A stretch of DNA of 46,527 nt, from assembly GCA_910583795.1 (NCBI GenBank), contig CAJTZQ010000029.1, forward strand, positions 1 to 46,527, read 5' to 3'. The notes beneath the pieces are model-generated. The model was not told the origin of the DNA. It searched no databases and saw nothing but the letters and a program-made list of their open reading frames with translations. This DNA comes from an uncultured Muribaculaceae bacterium. GTDB lineage: Bacteria; Bacteroidota; Bacteroidia; Bacteroidales; Muribaculaceae. This document shows, piece after piece, positions 33,476-43,229 of this stretch. Each line of letters starts with the position of its first letter. Position 1 is the first letter of the stretch. Both the position numbers and the translations under genes were made by a program.

Positions 33476-34762
33476 TTATTTCTTAGCAATTTTTTTGTAG
33501 CCATACTGAGCATCCTTGCCAAGTTCTTCCTGGATTCTGAGGAGCTGGTTGTATTTAGCCATACGGTCTGAACGGCTTGCAGAACCGGTCTTGATCTGAC
33601 CTGCGTTTGTTGCAACAGCGATATCTGCGATTGTGGAGTCTTCTGTCTCGCCGGAACGGTGAGAGATAACTGCGGTGTAACCATTACGCTGAGCCATTTC
33701 TACTGCACGAAGAGTCTCTGTGAGTGAACCGATCTGGTTAACCTTTACGAGGATTGAATTAGCGCAACCCTCTGCGATACCGCGTTCAAGATATTTAACG
33801 TTAGTAACGAAGAGGTCGTCACCTACAAGCTGACAGCGGTCGCCGATAAGATCTGTGAGAAGTTTCCAGCCCTCCCAGTCGTTTTCAGCCATACCGTCCT
33901 CGATAGAATCGATAGGATATTTGTTGATAAGATCCTCAAGGAACTTAGCCTGCTCTGCGCTTGTAAGCTTGGGAGCGTCAGCACCCTGCTTCCAAGTGTA
34001 GTCATAAACGCCATCTTTATAGAACTCAGAAGAAGCAACGTCAAGACCGATTGTAACATCTTTACCCGGCTCGTAACCTGCTTTCTTGATAGCCTCGATG
34101 ATTACGTTGAGAGCATCCTCTGTGCCATCAAGCTTGGGAGCGAAACCACCCTCGTCGCCTACTGCTGTAGCAAGACCGCGAGCCTTGAGAACTGACTTAA
34201 GGTTATGGAAAACTTCTGTACCCATACGGATACCCTCTTTGAAGCAGCATGCGCCTACAGGACGGATCATGAATTCCTGGAAGCAGATGGGTGCGTCAGA
34301 GTGAGCGCCACCGTTGATGATGTTCATCATAGGAACCGGAAGTACGTAGCTGTTTGCACCACCGATATATTTGTAGAGGGGAAGACCAAGATAGTCTGCT
34401 GCAGCTTTAGCAACTGCGAGAGAAACACCGAGAATAGCGTTTGCTCCGAGGTTTGACTTTGTAGGAGTGCCGTCAAGTGCGATCATAGCCTCGTCTACTG
34501 CAATCTGATCAAGAGCGCTCATACCTTTAAGAGCCTCAGCGATAGGACCGTTAACGTTGGCAACTGCCTTCTGTACGCCTTTGCCCATGTAGCGGCTCTT
34601 GTCACCGTCACGGAGCTCAAGAGCTTCGTTCACACCTGTAGATGCACCGGAGGGAACAGCTGCACGACCGAATGCGCCGCTTTCAAGATATACGTCAACT
34701 TCTACTGTAGGATTGCCGCGGGAATCAAGCACCTCACGACCGATAATCTTTTCAATTTTCAT
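33476..34762 (-). CDS. eno: Enolase (phosphopyruvate hydratase)
   Basis: The 428-residue enzyme interconverts 2-phosphoglycerate and phosphoenolpyruvate in glycolysis. It shows the universal features: an N-terminal REVLDSRGNPTVEVDV, the SGASTGVNEALELRD loop (39-53), GDEGGFAP, the magnesium ligands in GLDVASSEF, SIEDGMAENDW and VGDDLFVTN, the catalytic lysine in LVKVNQIGS, and SHRSGETED followed by KTGSASRSDR. The length matches bacterial enolases. Codon use is strongly biased to common codons, as expected for a highly expressed gene. It has a structured leader and its own promoter. Confidence 0.98.
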   Translation of the reverse strand: MKIEKIIGREVLDSRGNPTVEVDVYLESGAFGRAAVPSGASTGVNEALELRDGDKSRYMGKGVQKAVANVNGPIAEALKGMSALDQIAVDEAMIALDGTPTKSNLGANAILGVSLAVAKAAADYLGLPLYKYIGGANSYVLPVPMMNIINGGAHSDAPICFQEFMIRPVGACCFKEGIRMGTEVFHNLKSVLKARGLATAVGDEGGFAPKLDGTEDALNVIIEAIKKAGYEPGKDVTIGLDVASSEFYKDGVYDYTWKQGADAPKLTSAEQAKFLEDLINKYPIDSIEDGMAENDWEGWKLLTDLIGDRCQLVGDDLFVTNVKYLERGIAEGCANSILVKVNQIGSLTETLRAVEMAQRNGYTAVISHRSGETEDSTIADIAVATNAGQIKTGSASRSDRMAKYNQLLRIQEELGKDAQYGYKKIAKK

Positions 34763-34811
34763 GTCTTGAATATGATTTAATAAATCTTTGGTTGTTTCAT
34801 CTTTAATCTGT

Positions 34812-34883
34812 GTTTCCTTTTTGGAAACCTCCGGTCTTTCCGGAGTTATTATCCTGTCCGACGACGGTTTCTGTCCGTCTCGG
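34812..34883 (-). promoter_or_regulatory. Structured 5' leader of enolase (three hairpins)
   Basis: Between the promoter box and the start codon lie GTTTCC/GGAAAC (34812-34828), CTCCGG/CCGGAG (34829-34845) and a CCGA..GACGG/CCGTC..TCGG hairpin (34858-34883). None has a T-run, so the role may be mRNA stability or translation control rather than termination. Confidence 0.45.
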
Positions 34884-34895
34884 CTTTTAGTTGTG

Positions 34896-34903
34896 CAAAT
34901 TTA
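34896..34903 (-). promoter_or_regulatory. -7 promoter box of enolase
   Basis: On the minus strand it reads TAAATTTG followed by C, a perfect TAnnTTTG box. This would give a leader of about 125 bases. No clear -33 TTG is seen. Confidence 0.55.
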
Positions 34904-35279
34904 CAAAAAAAATCTTATTTGCTTATCACATATCCTTGTATTTTTTCACTTTTTTAGGCTTCATTTACAAAAGCATCATTTTAACAGGAGCATTCTCTTC
35001 AGGCAGACGCTCCTTGAAACACAAGTTTTGCCCTTCACCCTCTTCTTGAGATGTAATGTCTCTCCAAGAATAAGAATAACTCTTCTGATTTTAGTTTCGA
35101 AAGCCCACTTAAGGCTCGGACGAGGCAAGGTTATATCTATAGATAATATCTTACGAAGCCGGATATTTTTCCAAAATTGGAGATTAACCTTTTAACCTAA
35201 TAACCCTATAACCCTCAACTTACGCTTGCGAAAGTTGAATAAATTTAGTAATTTCGCATAAATCTCTCGTTCTTCAAAA
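34904..35279. other. Intergenic region before the helicase gene
   Basis: No coding frame is supported. The stretch ends with the palindromic repeat at 35215-35238 preceded by a TAACC/TAACCC-rich run. A weak TAATTTCG box lies at about 35250-35257. Confidence 0.4.
35215..35238. repeat. Small palindromic repeat (REP-like), copy 3
   Basis: TCAACTTACGC and GCGAAAGTTGA face each other around TT with a single mismatch. The copy lies 42 bases before the helicase start. Confidence 0.55.
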
Positions 35280-36677
35280 ATGTCAGACTTCCAATTATCT
35301 CAAATTGCTGTTTCCCTACTGCCTTTCGTTCCCAACGGGCAGCAGTTTGCTCTTATACATTCTCTCTCCGCTTTTATTCAAAACCACGGACCCCGCGACG
35401 TATTCGTTCTCAATGGTTATGCCGGCACCGGTAAAACATCTGTGATAGGCGCTTTGGTGAAAGCCATGCGCCAACTCAACATACCGACCATTATTCTTGC
35501 CCCTACCGGAAGGGCAGCAAAAGTGGCTGCCTCAATGGCTCAAGACAAAGCTTCGACAATTCACAAGCGCATATTCCGAGGCAACTCTGCCGACCCTTCA
35601 AATACGACATTCTTTCTGGCAGAAAATAGAAATCCCGACACTATATTTATTGTTGATGAAGCGTCACTGATTACTGACGGCATATCTTTTCAGTCATCGC
35701 TGTTAAGACAACTGGTGAGTCATGTTTATGGAGCACCGGGTTGCTCCATGATTTTTATTGGTGACATTGCACAGCTTCCTCCTGTCGGACAGTCCGACAG
35801 TCCGGCAATGAATCCGGATCGGCTAAAACAAATTGGATTAAGCCCTATATCTTTTTCTCTTGATATGCCTGTACGACAGGCTATAGACAGCGGAATCCTT
35901 CATAACGCCACAATTATACGCCATCATCTTTTCGGCAATATTGATAAAAAGCTTTTTTGTTTGTCTGCAAAACAGTTTGCAGATATAGAATGCGTGTCGT
36001 CGCAAGATCTCGCTGACTATCTTTCCTCATCCTGGAGCCTTGTCGGGCAAGACGAGACTCTTATAATTACACGCTCCAATAAACGGGCAAACAAATTCAA
36101 CATGGCAATACGAAACATGGTCATGTATGCAGATGAACCGTTGCAACAGGGCGACAGAATTGTGATTGCAAAAAATGATTATTATTGGAGCAAAATAAAC
36201 AAGCTCAATAACTTTATAGCAAATGGGGAGACGGCAGAAGTCTCTTGGGTCGGCAAAAACGAGAAAGCCTATGGCAGATGGTTCGCGGAGGTTGAACTGC
36301 GTCTTCCTGACAACCCTACACCTGTATCGGCAAAAATAATGCTCCGCAGTCTTGTGGCAGATGGTCCGACAGTGCCTCGGGAGGAAATGGAGCGTCTCTA
36401 TAACAGAGTCACTGCTGAATATGATGGTGAGCTATCCCATAAGATCAAAGGTGCGCTTGAAGATCCATATTACAATGCCTTGCAGGCAAAATATGCATAT
36501 TGTGTCACTTGCCACAAAGCTCAAGGTGGTCAATGGAAACATGTGTATGTCGATCTCGGGGCTATAGATCCTGATGCCATCGGTCCGGATTTCTATCGAT
36601 GGCTCTATACCGCCGTCACTCGTGCAACAGAGAAGCTTTTCCTAATCAACCCCGGGAATTTAATTGCACGCTCCTGA
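35280..36677 (+). CDS. RecD2-like SF1B DNA helicase
   Basis: The 465-residue protein has the helicase motifs of the RecD/Pif1 group: Walker A GYAGTGKTS (46-54), motif Ia LAPTGRAA (73-80), Walker B VDEAS (125-129), motif III GDIAQLPPVG (161-170), a motif V region YCVTCHKAQGGQW, and motif VI YTAVTRATEKL. It is shorter than RecD2 proper and lacks the N-terminal HhH region, like the stand-alone ATP-dependent RecD-like helicases of Bacteroidetes. It probably unwinds DNA 5' to 3' in repair or recombination; the exact role is not known. No recB/recC genes are nearby. Confidence 0.87.
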   Translation: MSDFQLSQIAVSLLPFVPNGQQFALIHSLSAFIQNHGPRDVFVLNGYAGTGKTSVIGALVKAMRQLNIPTIILAPTGRAAKVAASMAQDKASTIHKRIFRGNSADPSNTTFFLAENRNPDTIFIVDEASLITDGISFQSSLLRQLVSHVYGAPGCSMIFIGDIAQLPPVGQSDSPAMNPDRLKQIGLSPISFSLDMPVRQAIDSGILHNATIIRHHLFGNIDKKLFCLSAKQFADIECVSSQDLADYLSSSWSLVGQDETLIITRSNKRANKFNMAIRNMVMYADEPLQQGDRIVIAKNDYYWSKINKLNNFIANGETAEVSWVGKNEKAYGRWFAEVELRLPDNPTPVSAKIMLRSLVADGPTVPREEMERLYNRVTAEYDGELSHKIKGALEDPYYNALQAKYAYCVTCHKAQGGQWKHVYVDLGAIDPDAIGPDFYRWLYTAVTRATEKLFLINPGNLIARS

Positions 36678-36740
36678 AAAGATTGGCAAACCCACCTCGT
36701 ATTGCGGACAACAATATTTCCTCATATCGGATAATTTTGT

Positions 36741-36748
36741 TAACTTTG
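36741..36748 (+). promoter_or_regulatory. -7 promoter box of fabD
   Basis: TAACTTTG followed by C is a perfect TAnnTTTG box 73 bases before the fabD ATG. No TTG lies at the usual -33 spacing. Confidence 0.5.
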
Positions 36749-36820
36749 CGCCGATGAAGCAATTTTGATAATAATGAAATTTATATAAGCCCTTTGGGGC
36801 AATAACAAACTAACTAAAAA

Positions 36821-37699
36821 ATGAAAGCATACGTTTTTCCCGGCCAGGGCGCACAGTTTGTCGGTATGGGCAAAGACCTCTACGAAACAAATGCTGAAGC
36901 GCGAGTGCTCTTCGACAAAGCTAATGAAATTCTCGGTTTCCGCATCACTGATCTGATGTTTGAAGGTACAGAAGAAGACCTCAAACAGACAAAGGTGACC
37001 CAGCCCGCCATTTTCCTCCACAGCGTGATCCTCGCAAAAAGCCTTGGAGATGAATTCAAGCCAGACATGGTTGCCGGTCATAGCCTCGGTGAATTCTCAG
37101 CCCTCGTAGCTGCAGGTGCTCTTTCTTTTGAAGAGGGCCTTAAACTTGTGTCTGCTCGTGCACACGCAATGCAGAAAGCATGCGAGGCTCGTCCCTCTAC
37201 CATGGCTGCTGTTCTCGCTCTTCCCGATGAAAAAGTTGAAGAACTCTGTGCTGAAGTTGACGACATTGTTGCTCCGGCAAACTACAATTGTCCCGGACAG
37301 GTAGTTATTTCCGGCACCGTTGAAGGTATCGATGCAGCTTGCGAAAAAATGCTTGCCGCAGGTGCCAAACGAGCACTTAAGCTCAAGGTGGGCGGAGCAT
37401 TTCATAGCCCCCTGATGCAACCTGCCCAAGAGGAGCTTGCCGAAGCAATCGCCGCCGCTAAGTTCCAGACTCCTATATGCCCGGTTTACCAGAATGTTGA
37501 CGCCAAGCCACACACAGATCCGGAGGAAATCAAGGCAAACCTCATCAAACAGCTTACGGCTCCGGTACGTTGGACCCAAGACGTTGAGGCAATGATCGCT
37601 GACGGTGCCGACGCATTCATTGAGCTTGGTCCCGGAGCAGTGCTTCAGGGTCTCGTTAAGAAAATCAACCGTGGAGTAGCAACTTCCGGCATGCAATAA
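36821..37699 (+). CDS. fabD: Malonyl-CoA:ACP transacylase
   Basis: The 292-residue cytoplasmic enzyme loads malonyl groups onto acyl carrier protein for fatty-acid synthesis. It has the N-terminal FPGQGAQFVGMG (6-17), the nucleophile elbow GHSLGEFSAL with S88, the conserved R113 in SARAHAM, and the catalytic H195 in GGAFHSPLM. Length and order match E. coli FabD closely. It is followed after 17 bases by asd, an unusual pair that looks like one transcript. No other fab genes are nearby. Confidence 0.96.
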   Translation: MKAYVFPGQGAQFVGMGKDLYETNAEARVLFDKANEILGFRITDLMFEGTEEDLKQTKVTQPAIFLHSVILAKSLGDEFKPDMVAGHSLGEFSALVAAGALSFEEGLKLVSARAHAMQKACEARPSTMAAVLALPDEKVEELCAEVDDIVAPANYNCPGQVVISGTVEGIDAACEKMLAAGAKRALKLKVGGAFHSPLMQPAQEELAEAIAAAKFQTPICPVYQNVDAKPHTDPEEIKANLIKQLTAPVRWTQDVEAMIADGADAFIELGPGAVLQGLVKKINRGVATSGMQ

Positions 37700-37716
37700 T
37701 ACAAATAAAAGAAACA

Positions 37717-38742
37717 ATGAACGTAGCGATTGTAGGAGCCAGCGGCGCAGTAGGTCAGGAACTCCTCCGCGTGCTCGATGAGCAAAATTTTCCGGTAGAC
37801 AACCTTCGTCTGTTCGGTTCTCCCCGCAGTGCCGGCAGCGAATATGAGTTCCGTGGCAAGAAAGTGACTGTCGAACTCCTGTCAAAAGACTCAGACTTTT
37901 CCGGTGTAGACATAGCATTCACATCTGCCGGTGCGGGCACATCAAAAGAATATGCTGATGTTATTACTCGCCATGGTGCTGTGATGATTGACAACAGCAG
38001 CGCATTCCGCATGGATTCCGATGTGCCATTGGTTGTGCCTGAAGTCAACGGAGAAGATGCGCTTGACCGTCCGCGAAATATAATCGGCAACCCAAACTGT
38101 ACAACCATCCAGATGGTTGTGGCTCTCAAACCGATCCACGATCTTTCTCCTATCCGTCGGGTGCATGTGGCAACATATCAGGCTGCAAGTGGCGCCGGTG
38201 CTGCCGCAATGCAGGAGCTCGTTAACCAGTTTGAGGAACTGGCTGAAGGCAAAAAACCGACTATTGAGAAATTTGCCTATCAGCTTGCTTTCAATCTTAT
38301 CCCGCATGTAGACGTTTTCACTGACAACGGCTACACTAAAGAGGAGATGAAGATGTATAACGAGACTCGCAAAATCATGCACTCCGACGATATAAAAGTC
38401 AGCGCTACATGTGTGCGCGTACCTGTTCTTCGAGCTCATAGTGAAGCGATCTGGATCGAGACTGAAAAACCTCTGTCGCTTGAAGAGGTTTATGAAGCAT
38501 TCGAAAAAGCACCCGGTCTTATAGTGAAAGACAACCCTGCTGATAAGGAATATCCTATGCCTCTTGACATCACAGGTAAAGATCCTGTCTATGTGGGAAG
38601 GCTTCGTAAGGACCTTTGCGACCCCAACGGATTAAGTTTCTGGGTTGTCGGTGACCAAATAAAGAAAGGTGCCGCACTCAATGCAGTGCAGATCGCACAA
38701 TGGCTTATAGCCAATGACGAAAGAATCAAAAGCAAACTCTGA
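37717..38742 (+). CDS. asd: Aspartate-semialdehyde dehydrogenase
   Basis: The 341-residue enzyme reduces aspartyl phosphate to aspartate semialdehyde, the branch point towards lysine/diaminopimelate, threonine and methionine. Visible features are the NADP-binding VGASGAVGQELL (6-17), SAGAGTSKEYA (70-80), IDNSSAFRMD, the catalytic C128 in GNPNCTT, and the substrate-binding YQAASGAGAAAM. The sequence is of the Gram-positive/Bacteroidetes type rather than the E. coli type. It shares a transcript with fabD and ends before a bidirectional terminator. Confidence 0.95.
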   Translation: MNVAIVGASGAVGQELLRVLDEQNFPVDNLRLFGSPRSAGSEYEFRGKKVTVELLSKDSDFSGVDIAFTSAGAGTSKEYADVITRHGAVMIDNSSAFRMDSDVPLVVPEVNGEDALDRPRNIIGNPNCTTIQMVVALKPIHDLSPIRRVHVATYQAASGAGAAAMQELVNQFEELAEGKKPTIEKFAYQLAFNLIPHVDVFTDNGYTKEEMKMYNETRKIMHSDDIKVSATCVRVPVLRAHSEAIWIETEKPLSLEEVYEAFEKAPGLIVKDNPADKEYPMPLDITGKDPVYVGRLRKDLCDPNGLSFWVVGDQIKKGAALNAVQIAQWLIANDERIKSKL

Positions 38743-38788
38743 TTCCGATCAATCTTTAGCAAATTCAGATTTGAATCTGTTGACCAAA

Positions 38789-38826
38789 ACAAAAAACTGC
38801 GGTGAAATTTCACCGCAGTTTTTTGT
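38789..38826. terminator. Bidirectional terminator between asd and gmd
   Basis: A perfect 38-base palindrome with 19-base arms runs from ACAAAAAACTGCGGTGAAA at 38789-38807 to its reverse complement at 38808-38826. The A-run on the left and T-run on the right suit termination in both directions. Confidence 0.9.
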
Positions 38827-38895
38827 CGCAAGTTTTGAGTTGTGAGTCGTTTTTTGTATGATTTAAGTTATCTGTTGTCAGATTGTTCTTAAACC

Positions 38896-39987
<1,092 letters not shown>

Positions 39988-40057
39988 GTGCTAATATTGA
40001 GAATTTACTGTTTTCTGTTTTTTAATTATTTTTCGCAAGCTCTCTTAACTCTAATAC

Positions 40058-40125
40058 AAAAAAACACGGAGCACGAGATAGTACCGGATTAGGTAAAGAT
40101 ATTCTCGCTTAATTGCTCGTGCTCC
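40058..40125 (-). terminator. Terminator in the gmd leader (possible attenuator)
   Basis: On the minus strand GGAGCACGAG (40125-40116) pairs with CTCGTGCTCC (40077-40068) and is followed after GTG by seven T (40064-40058). The loop is 38 bases and can form a competing CGAGA/TCTCG pairing. Confidence 0.7.
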
Positions 40126-40127
40126 AT
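40089..40127 (-). CDS. Possible leader peptide of 12 residues before gmd
   Basis: A tiny open frame, ATG to TAA, encodes MEHEQLSENIFT. It begins within two bases of the 5' arm of the terminator stem and covers it, as in attenuators where a translating ribosome blocks hairpin formation. No run of one regulatory amino acid is present. Translation is not shown by the sequence alone and chance is possible in so short a frame. Confidence 0.25.
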   Translation of the reverse strand: MEHEQLSENIFT

Positions 40128-40141
40128 GTCAAATTTTTGCA

Positions 40142-40172
40142 CAAAGATAGTTAAAAATTCCTTACGAATCAA
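40142..40172 (-). promoter_or_regulatory. Promoter upstream of the gmd leader
   Basis: Minus-strand TTG (40172-40170), 20 bases, then TATCTTTG (40149-40142) match both Bacteroidetes promoter elements at correct spacing. Transcription would begin near 40135, giving a run of about 78 bases to the T-run at 40058. Confidence 0.65.
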
Positions 40173-40220
40173 TGAAGTCATTTAAACTTTTTTCTTTTAC
40201 AAGATTTCGTCAGGTTCAAA
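40173..40220. repeat. Fold-back repeat family 2, diverged left part
   Basis: GAAGTCATTTAAACTTTTTTC and AAGATTTCGTCAGGTT match the left part of the element at 32026 with changes. It lies directly after the fcl stop codon. Confidence 0.55.
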
Positions 40221-40222
40221 AC

Positions 40223-41164
40223 TTATCGCTCTGCGCGCATAGGATTGTTGAGAAAATCTTCGTATGCGAGACGTATGCCGTCCGGAAGTTCTGTCTTATA
40301 AGTCCAACCAAGACGTGTTGCCTTGCTCACATCCAGGAGCTTGCGTGGAGTGCCGTTCGGACGGGTCGTGTCCCATTTGATCTCGCCTTCATAACCTATT
40401 ATCGAGGCTACAAGTTCAGTAAGCTCCTTTATGGTCAGTTCCTTCCCGGTGCCGGCATTGACTGTCTCGTTGCCGCTGTAGTTGTTCATAAGGAACACAC
40501 ACAGGTTGGCAAGGTCATCAACATAGAGGAATTCGCGCAACGGACTGCCGTCTCCCCAGCAGGTTACGCTTTCTGCTCCCGAGACCTTCGCCTCATGAAA
40601 ACGACGGATGAGTGCGGGAAGCACATGGCTGTGCTCAGGATGATAGTTGTCGTTCGGTCCATAAAGGTTAGTGGGCATCACCGAAATATAGTCTGTGCCA
40701 TACTGGCGGTTAAGATACTCGCAATACTTCAGACCGCTTATCTTGGCGAGGGCGTAAGCCTCGTTGGTCTTCTCAAGTTCAGAGGTGAGGAGACATGACT
40801 CCTGCATCGGCTGAGGAGCCATACGTGGATAAATGCAGGATGACCCGAGAAATTCCAGTTTTTTGCAACCGTTCCTCCAAGCCGCATTGATCACGTTCAT
40901 CTCAAGCATCATGTTGTCATACATGAAATCTGCGAGTGCCGACTGATTGGCGATTATGCCTCCGACCTTTGCCGCGGCGAGAAACACGTATTCCGGTTTC
41001 TCGGCGGCAAAGAAATCGTTCACGGCATGCTGATTGATAAGATCAAGCTCCTTGTGAGTACGGGTTATGATATTGGTATAACCCTGGCGTTTCAGTTCAC
41101 GCACGATAGCAGAGCCTACCATTCCGCGGTGACCTGCTACATAAATCTTAGAGTCCTTTTCCAT
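40223..41164 (-). CDS. fcl: GDP-L-fucose synthase
   Basis: The 313-residue SDR epimerase/reductase carries out 3,5-epimerisation and 4-reduction to give GDP-L-fucose from the gmd product. It shows VAGHRGMVGSAI (9-20), VFLAAAKVGG, the EFLGSSCIYP block with the catalytic Ser and the following Cys, and YALAKISGLKYCE (Y-xxx-K), then PTNLYGPNDNY. The length agrees with E. coli WcaG/Fcl. It starts five bases after the OPT transporter stop codon, so it is transcribed with that gene, and gmd follows after a 235-base gap. The genes are neighbours, but gmd probably has a second promoter of its own. Confidence 0.96.
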   Translation of the reverse strand: MEKDSKIYVAGHRGMVGSAIVRELKRQGYTNIITRTHKELDLINQHAVNDFFAAEKPEYVFLAAAKVGGIIANQSALADFMYDNMMLEMNVINAAWRNGCKKLEFLGSSCIYPRMAPQPMQESCLLTSELEKTNEAYALAKISGLKYCEYLNRQYGTDYISVMPTNLYGPNDNYHPEHSHVLPALIRRFHEAKVSGAESVTCWGDGSPLREFLYVDDLANLCVFLMNNYSGNETVNAGTGKELTIKELTELVASIIGYEGEIKWDTTRPNGTPRKLLDVSKATRLGWTYKTELPDGIRLAYEDFLNNPMRAER

Positions 41165-41169
41165 TTTGA

Positions 41170-43143
41170 TTATCTACGGAGTTTGGCACGCTTGCTGTCC
41201 CATATAAAGTAGCCGATAAGGAGAAGGTAGGCAATACAACCGAGAATCTGTGTAAACTCATAGCTGCCGGGAGTTGTGTATTCAAAACCGGCGAACCTGG
41301 TGATTGCTGCGAATACTCCGAAAAGAGCTCCACCGGCGATCAGTCCGGAAGCAAGAAGTGTACCTCGGTCACGGCGGGCGTCGTTTAGATCCTTATCTTT
41401 CGAGGAGTGACTCACATAGTAAGCAATAGCACCGCCCACGAGCATCGGGGTGTTGAGATTGAGCGGAATAAACATGCCAAGGCAGAATGCAAGAGCCGGA
41501 ACACCAAGCCAATTGAGGATACATGCGAGTATAGCTCCCACCATATAAAGGATCCAAGGCGTATCTCCTCCCATCATAAGCGGTTCGATCACCTTTGCCA
41601 TGGCATTAGCCTGAGGAGCCACAAGCGCATTGTCTCCGGAGAATCCATAAACCTGATTGAGCACCATGATTACACCTCCCACTGTAGCGGCAGACACAAG
41701 TGTGCCCAGAAATTTCCAGCTCTCTTGCTTTTTGGGAGTGGAACCGAGCCAATAACCTATCTTAAGGTCGGTCACAAAACCTCCAGCCATTGAAAGTGCC
41801 GTACATACTACACCGCCGATCACCATCGAAGCAACGATGCCGGTTGTTCCGTTAAGCCCTATTCCCACGAATATGGCAGAAGCTATAATCAATGTCATAA
41901 GGGTCATACCCGACACAGGGTTTGTTCCTACTATTGCAATGGCGTTTGCAGCTACAGTAGTGAAAAGGAATGCTATTATTGCGACTACAAGCCATGCTAT
42001 AAATGCCTGCCAAAGAGTATTGATAACTCCAAACCAGAAGAACAGGAACACTGCGACAAGGGCGATCACAATAAAAAAGACGATATGCTTCATCGAGAGA
42101 TCCAACTGCCAACGCACTTCTTTTGTTCCAGAAACGCTGCCTCGCAGTTCTCTTCCGGCAAGACCGACAGCCTGCTGAATGATCGACCACGATTTAATTA
42201 TACCTATCACTCCTGCCATGGCGATACCGCCAATCCCTATAAGTCGGGCATAATCTTTAAACAGAGTGTCGGGAGACATTGCCGTAAATTCAGGGCTTCC
42301 ATAAGTGCCCATGAGAGGGATAACTATCCACCACACGAAGATTGAACCGGCAAAAATAACAAACGCGTATTTTAGACCTACGATGTAACCAAGTCCGAGA
42401 AGAGCGGCGCCCGTGTTGCAACTGAGCACAAGCTTCGTTTTCTCTGCAAGCGCCTGCCCCGCTGAAGAAGCGAGAGAAGTGACATTTTCAGCCCACCATC
42501 CGAACGTGGCGACAATATAGTCGTAGATACCGCCAATCAGAGATGCCAAAATAAGTGTTTTTGCCTGTCCCCCCTGATCGGAATCTTTCGATTCTCCGGA
42601 AATAAGCACTTGAGTTGTAGCCGTGGCCTCAGGGAAAGGGTATTTCCCATGCATGTCCTTTACAAAATATTTTCGGAACGGGATAAAAAACAGGATGCCT
42701 AATATGCCTCCCAATAAAGAGGATAAAAATATCTGATAAAACTGAACGGTGATGTCAGGATATTTCGCCTGAAGGATAAATAACGCCGGGAGTGTGAAGA
42801 TAGCACCTGCCACAATAACTCCCGAGCATGCACCGATACTCTGGATGATGACATTTTGCCCGAGGGGATTCTTCTTGCCAAGTGCATTGCTCAAACCCAC
42901 TGCTATGATGGCGATCGGGATTGCCGCCTCAAACACCTGTCCTACCTTCAATCCGAGATAGGCTGCCGCAGCTGAGAATATCACCGCCATTACAAGGCCT
43001 GTGATCACTGAATAAGGAGTCACCTCTTGCTGATCGCGAGCAGGGTGCATCACCGGAGTATAACTCTCATCTGCCGCAAGTTCGCGAAAGGCGTTTTCGG
43101 GCAGACCTGTACCGGTTGTGATGTTTTCTTCGTTTTCTTTCAT
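41170..43143 (-). CDS. OPT-family oligopeptide/metal-complex transporter
   Basis: From the ATG at 43143 the protein is 657 residues with about 15 membrane helices. An ATG 48 bases further upstream (43191) lies inside repeat DNA and would add an artificial Lys-rich start. Motifs of the OPT family (PF03169) include TPYSVITGLVMAVIFSAAAAYLGLKVGQVFEAAIP-type opening (described, residues about 42-75), GKYPFPEATATTQVL (about 180-195), and many glycine-rich helices. Members of this bacterial branch take up small peptides or metal complexes, driven by protons; the substrate is unknown here. Why it is paired with fcl (5-base gap) is not clear. Confidence 0.88.
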   Translation of the reverse strand: MKENEENITTGTGLPENAFRELAADESYTPVMHPARDQQEVTPYSVITGLVMAVIFSAAAAYLGLKVGQVFEAAIPIAIIAVGLSNALGKKNPLGQNVIIQSIGACSGVIVAGAIFTLPALFILQAKYPDITVQFYQIFLSSLLGGILGILFFIPFRKYFVKDMHGKYPFPEATATTQVLISGESKDSDQGGQAKTLILASLIGGIYDYIVATFGWWAENVTSLASSAGQALAEKTKLVLSCNTGAALLGLGYIVGLKYAFVIFAGSIFVWWIVIPLMGTYGSPEFTAMSPDTLFKDYARLIGIGGIAMAGVIGIIKSWSIIQQAVGLAGRELRGSVSGTKEVRWQLDLSMKHIVFFIVIALVAVFLFFWFGVINTLWQAFIAWLVVAIIAFLFTTVAANAIAIVGTNPVSGMTLMTLIIASAIFVGIGLNGTTGIVASMVIGGVVCTALSMAGGFVTDLKIGYWLGSTPKKQESWKFLGTLVSAATVGGVIMVLNQVYGFSGDNALVAPQANAMAKVIEPLMMGGDTPWILYMVGAILACILNWLGVPALAFCLGMFIPLNLNTPMLVGGAIAYYVSHSSKDKDLNDARRDRGTLLASGLIAGGALFGVFAAITRFAGFEYTTPGSYEFTQILGCIAYLLLIGYFIWDSKRAKLRR

Positions 43144-43163
43144 GTATGCAGATTTAATTTTTA

Positions 43164-43229
43164 AAGTTGTTTCGACTTTTTTCTTTTTCAAGATTTCATC
43201 AGATTTTCGAGGCGATTTTGAACCTTGAC
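43164..43229. repeat. Fold-back repeat family 2, left half in the OPT leader
   Basis: AAAGTTGTTTCGACTTTTTTC, AAGATTTCATCAGATTTTCG and GCGATTTTGAACCTTGA match the first 65 bases of the element at 32026 closely. The second half is missing. The copy lies 20 bases upstream of the OPT start codon, within its leader. Confidence 0.7.

Noticed and set aside
40172..40798. 208-codon open frame antisense to fcl
   Set aside because: It lies wholly opposite the well-conserved fcl gene and has no recognisable motif; it is a by-product of fcl codon usage.
43144..43191. Upstream start of the OPT transporter at 43191
   Set aside because: The added residues come from family-2 repeat DNA, and the ATG at 43143 fits the family N-terminus better.
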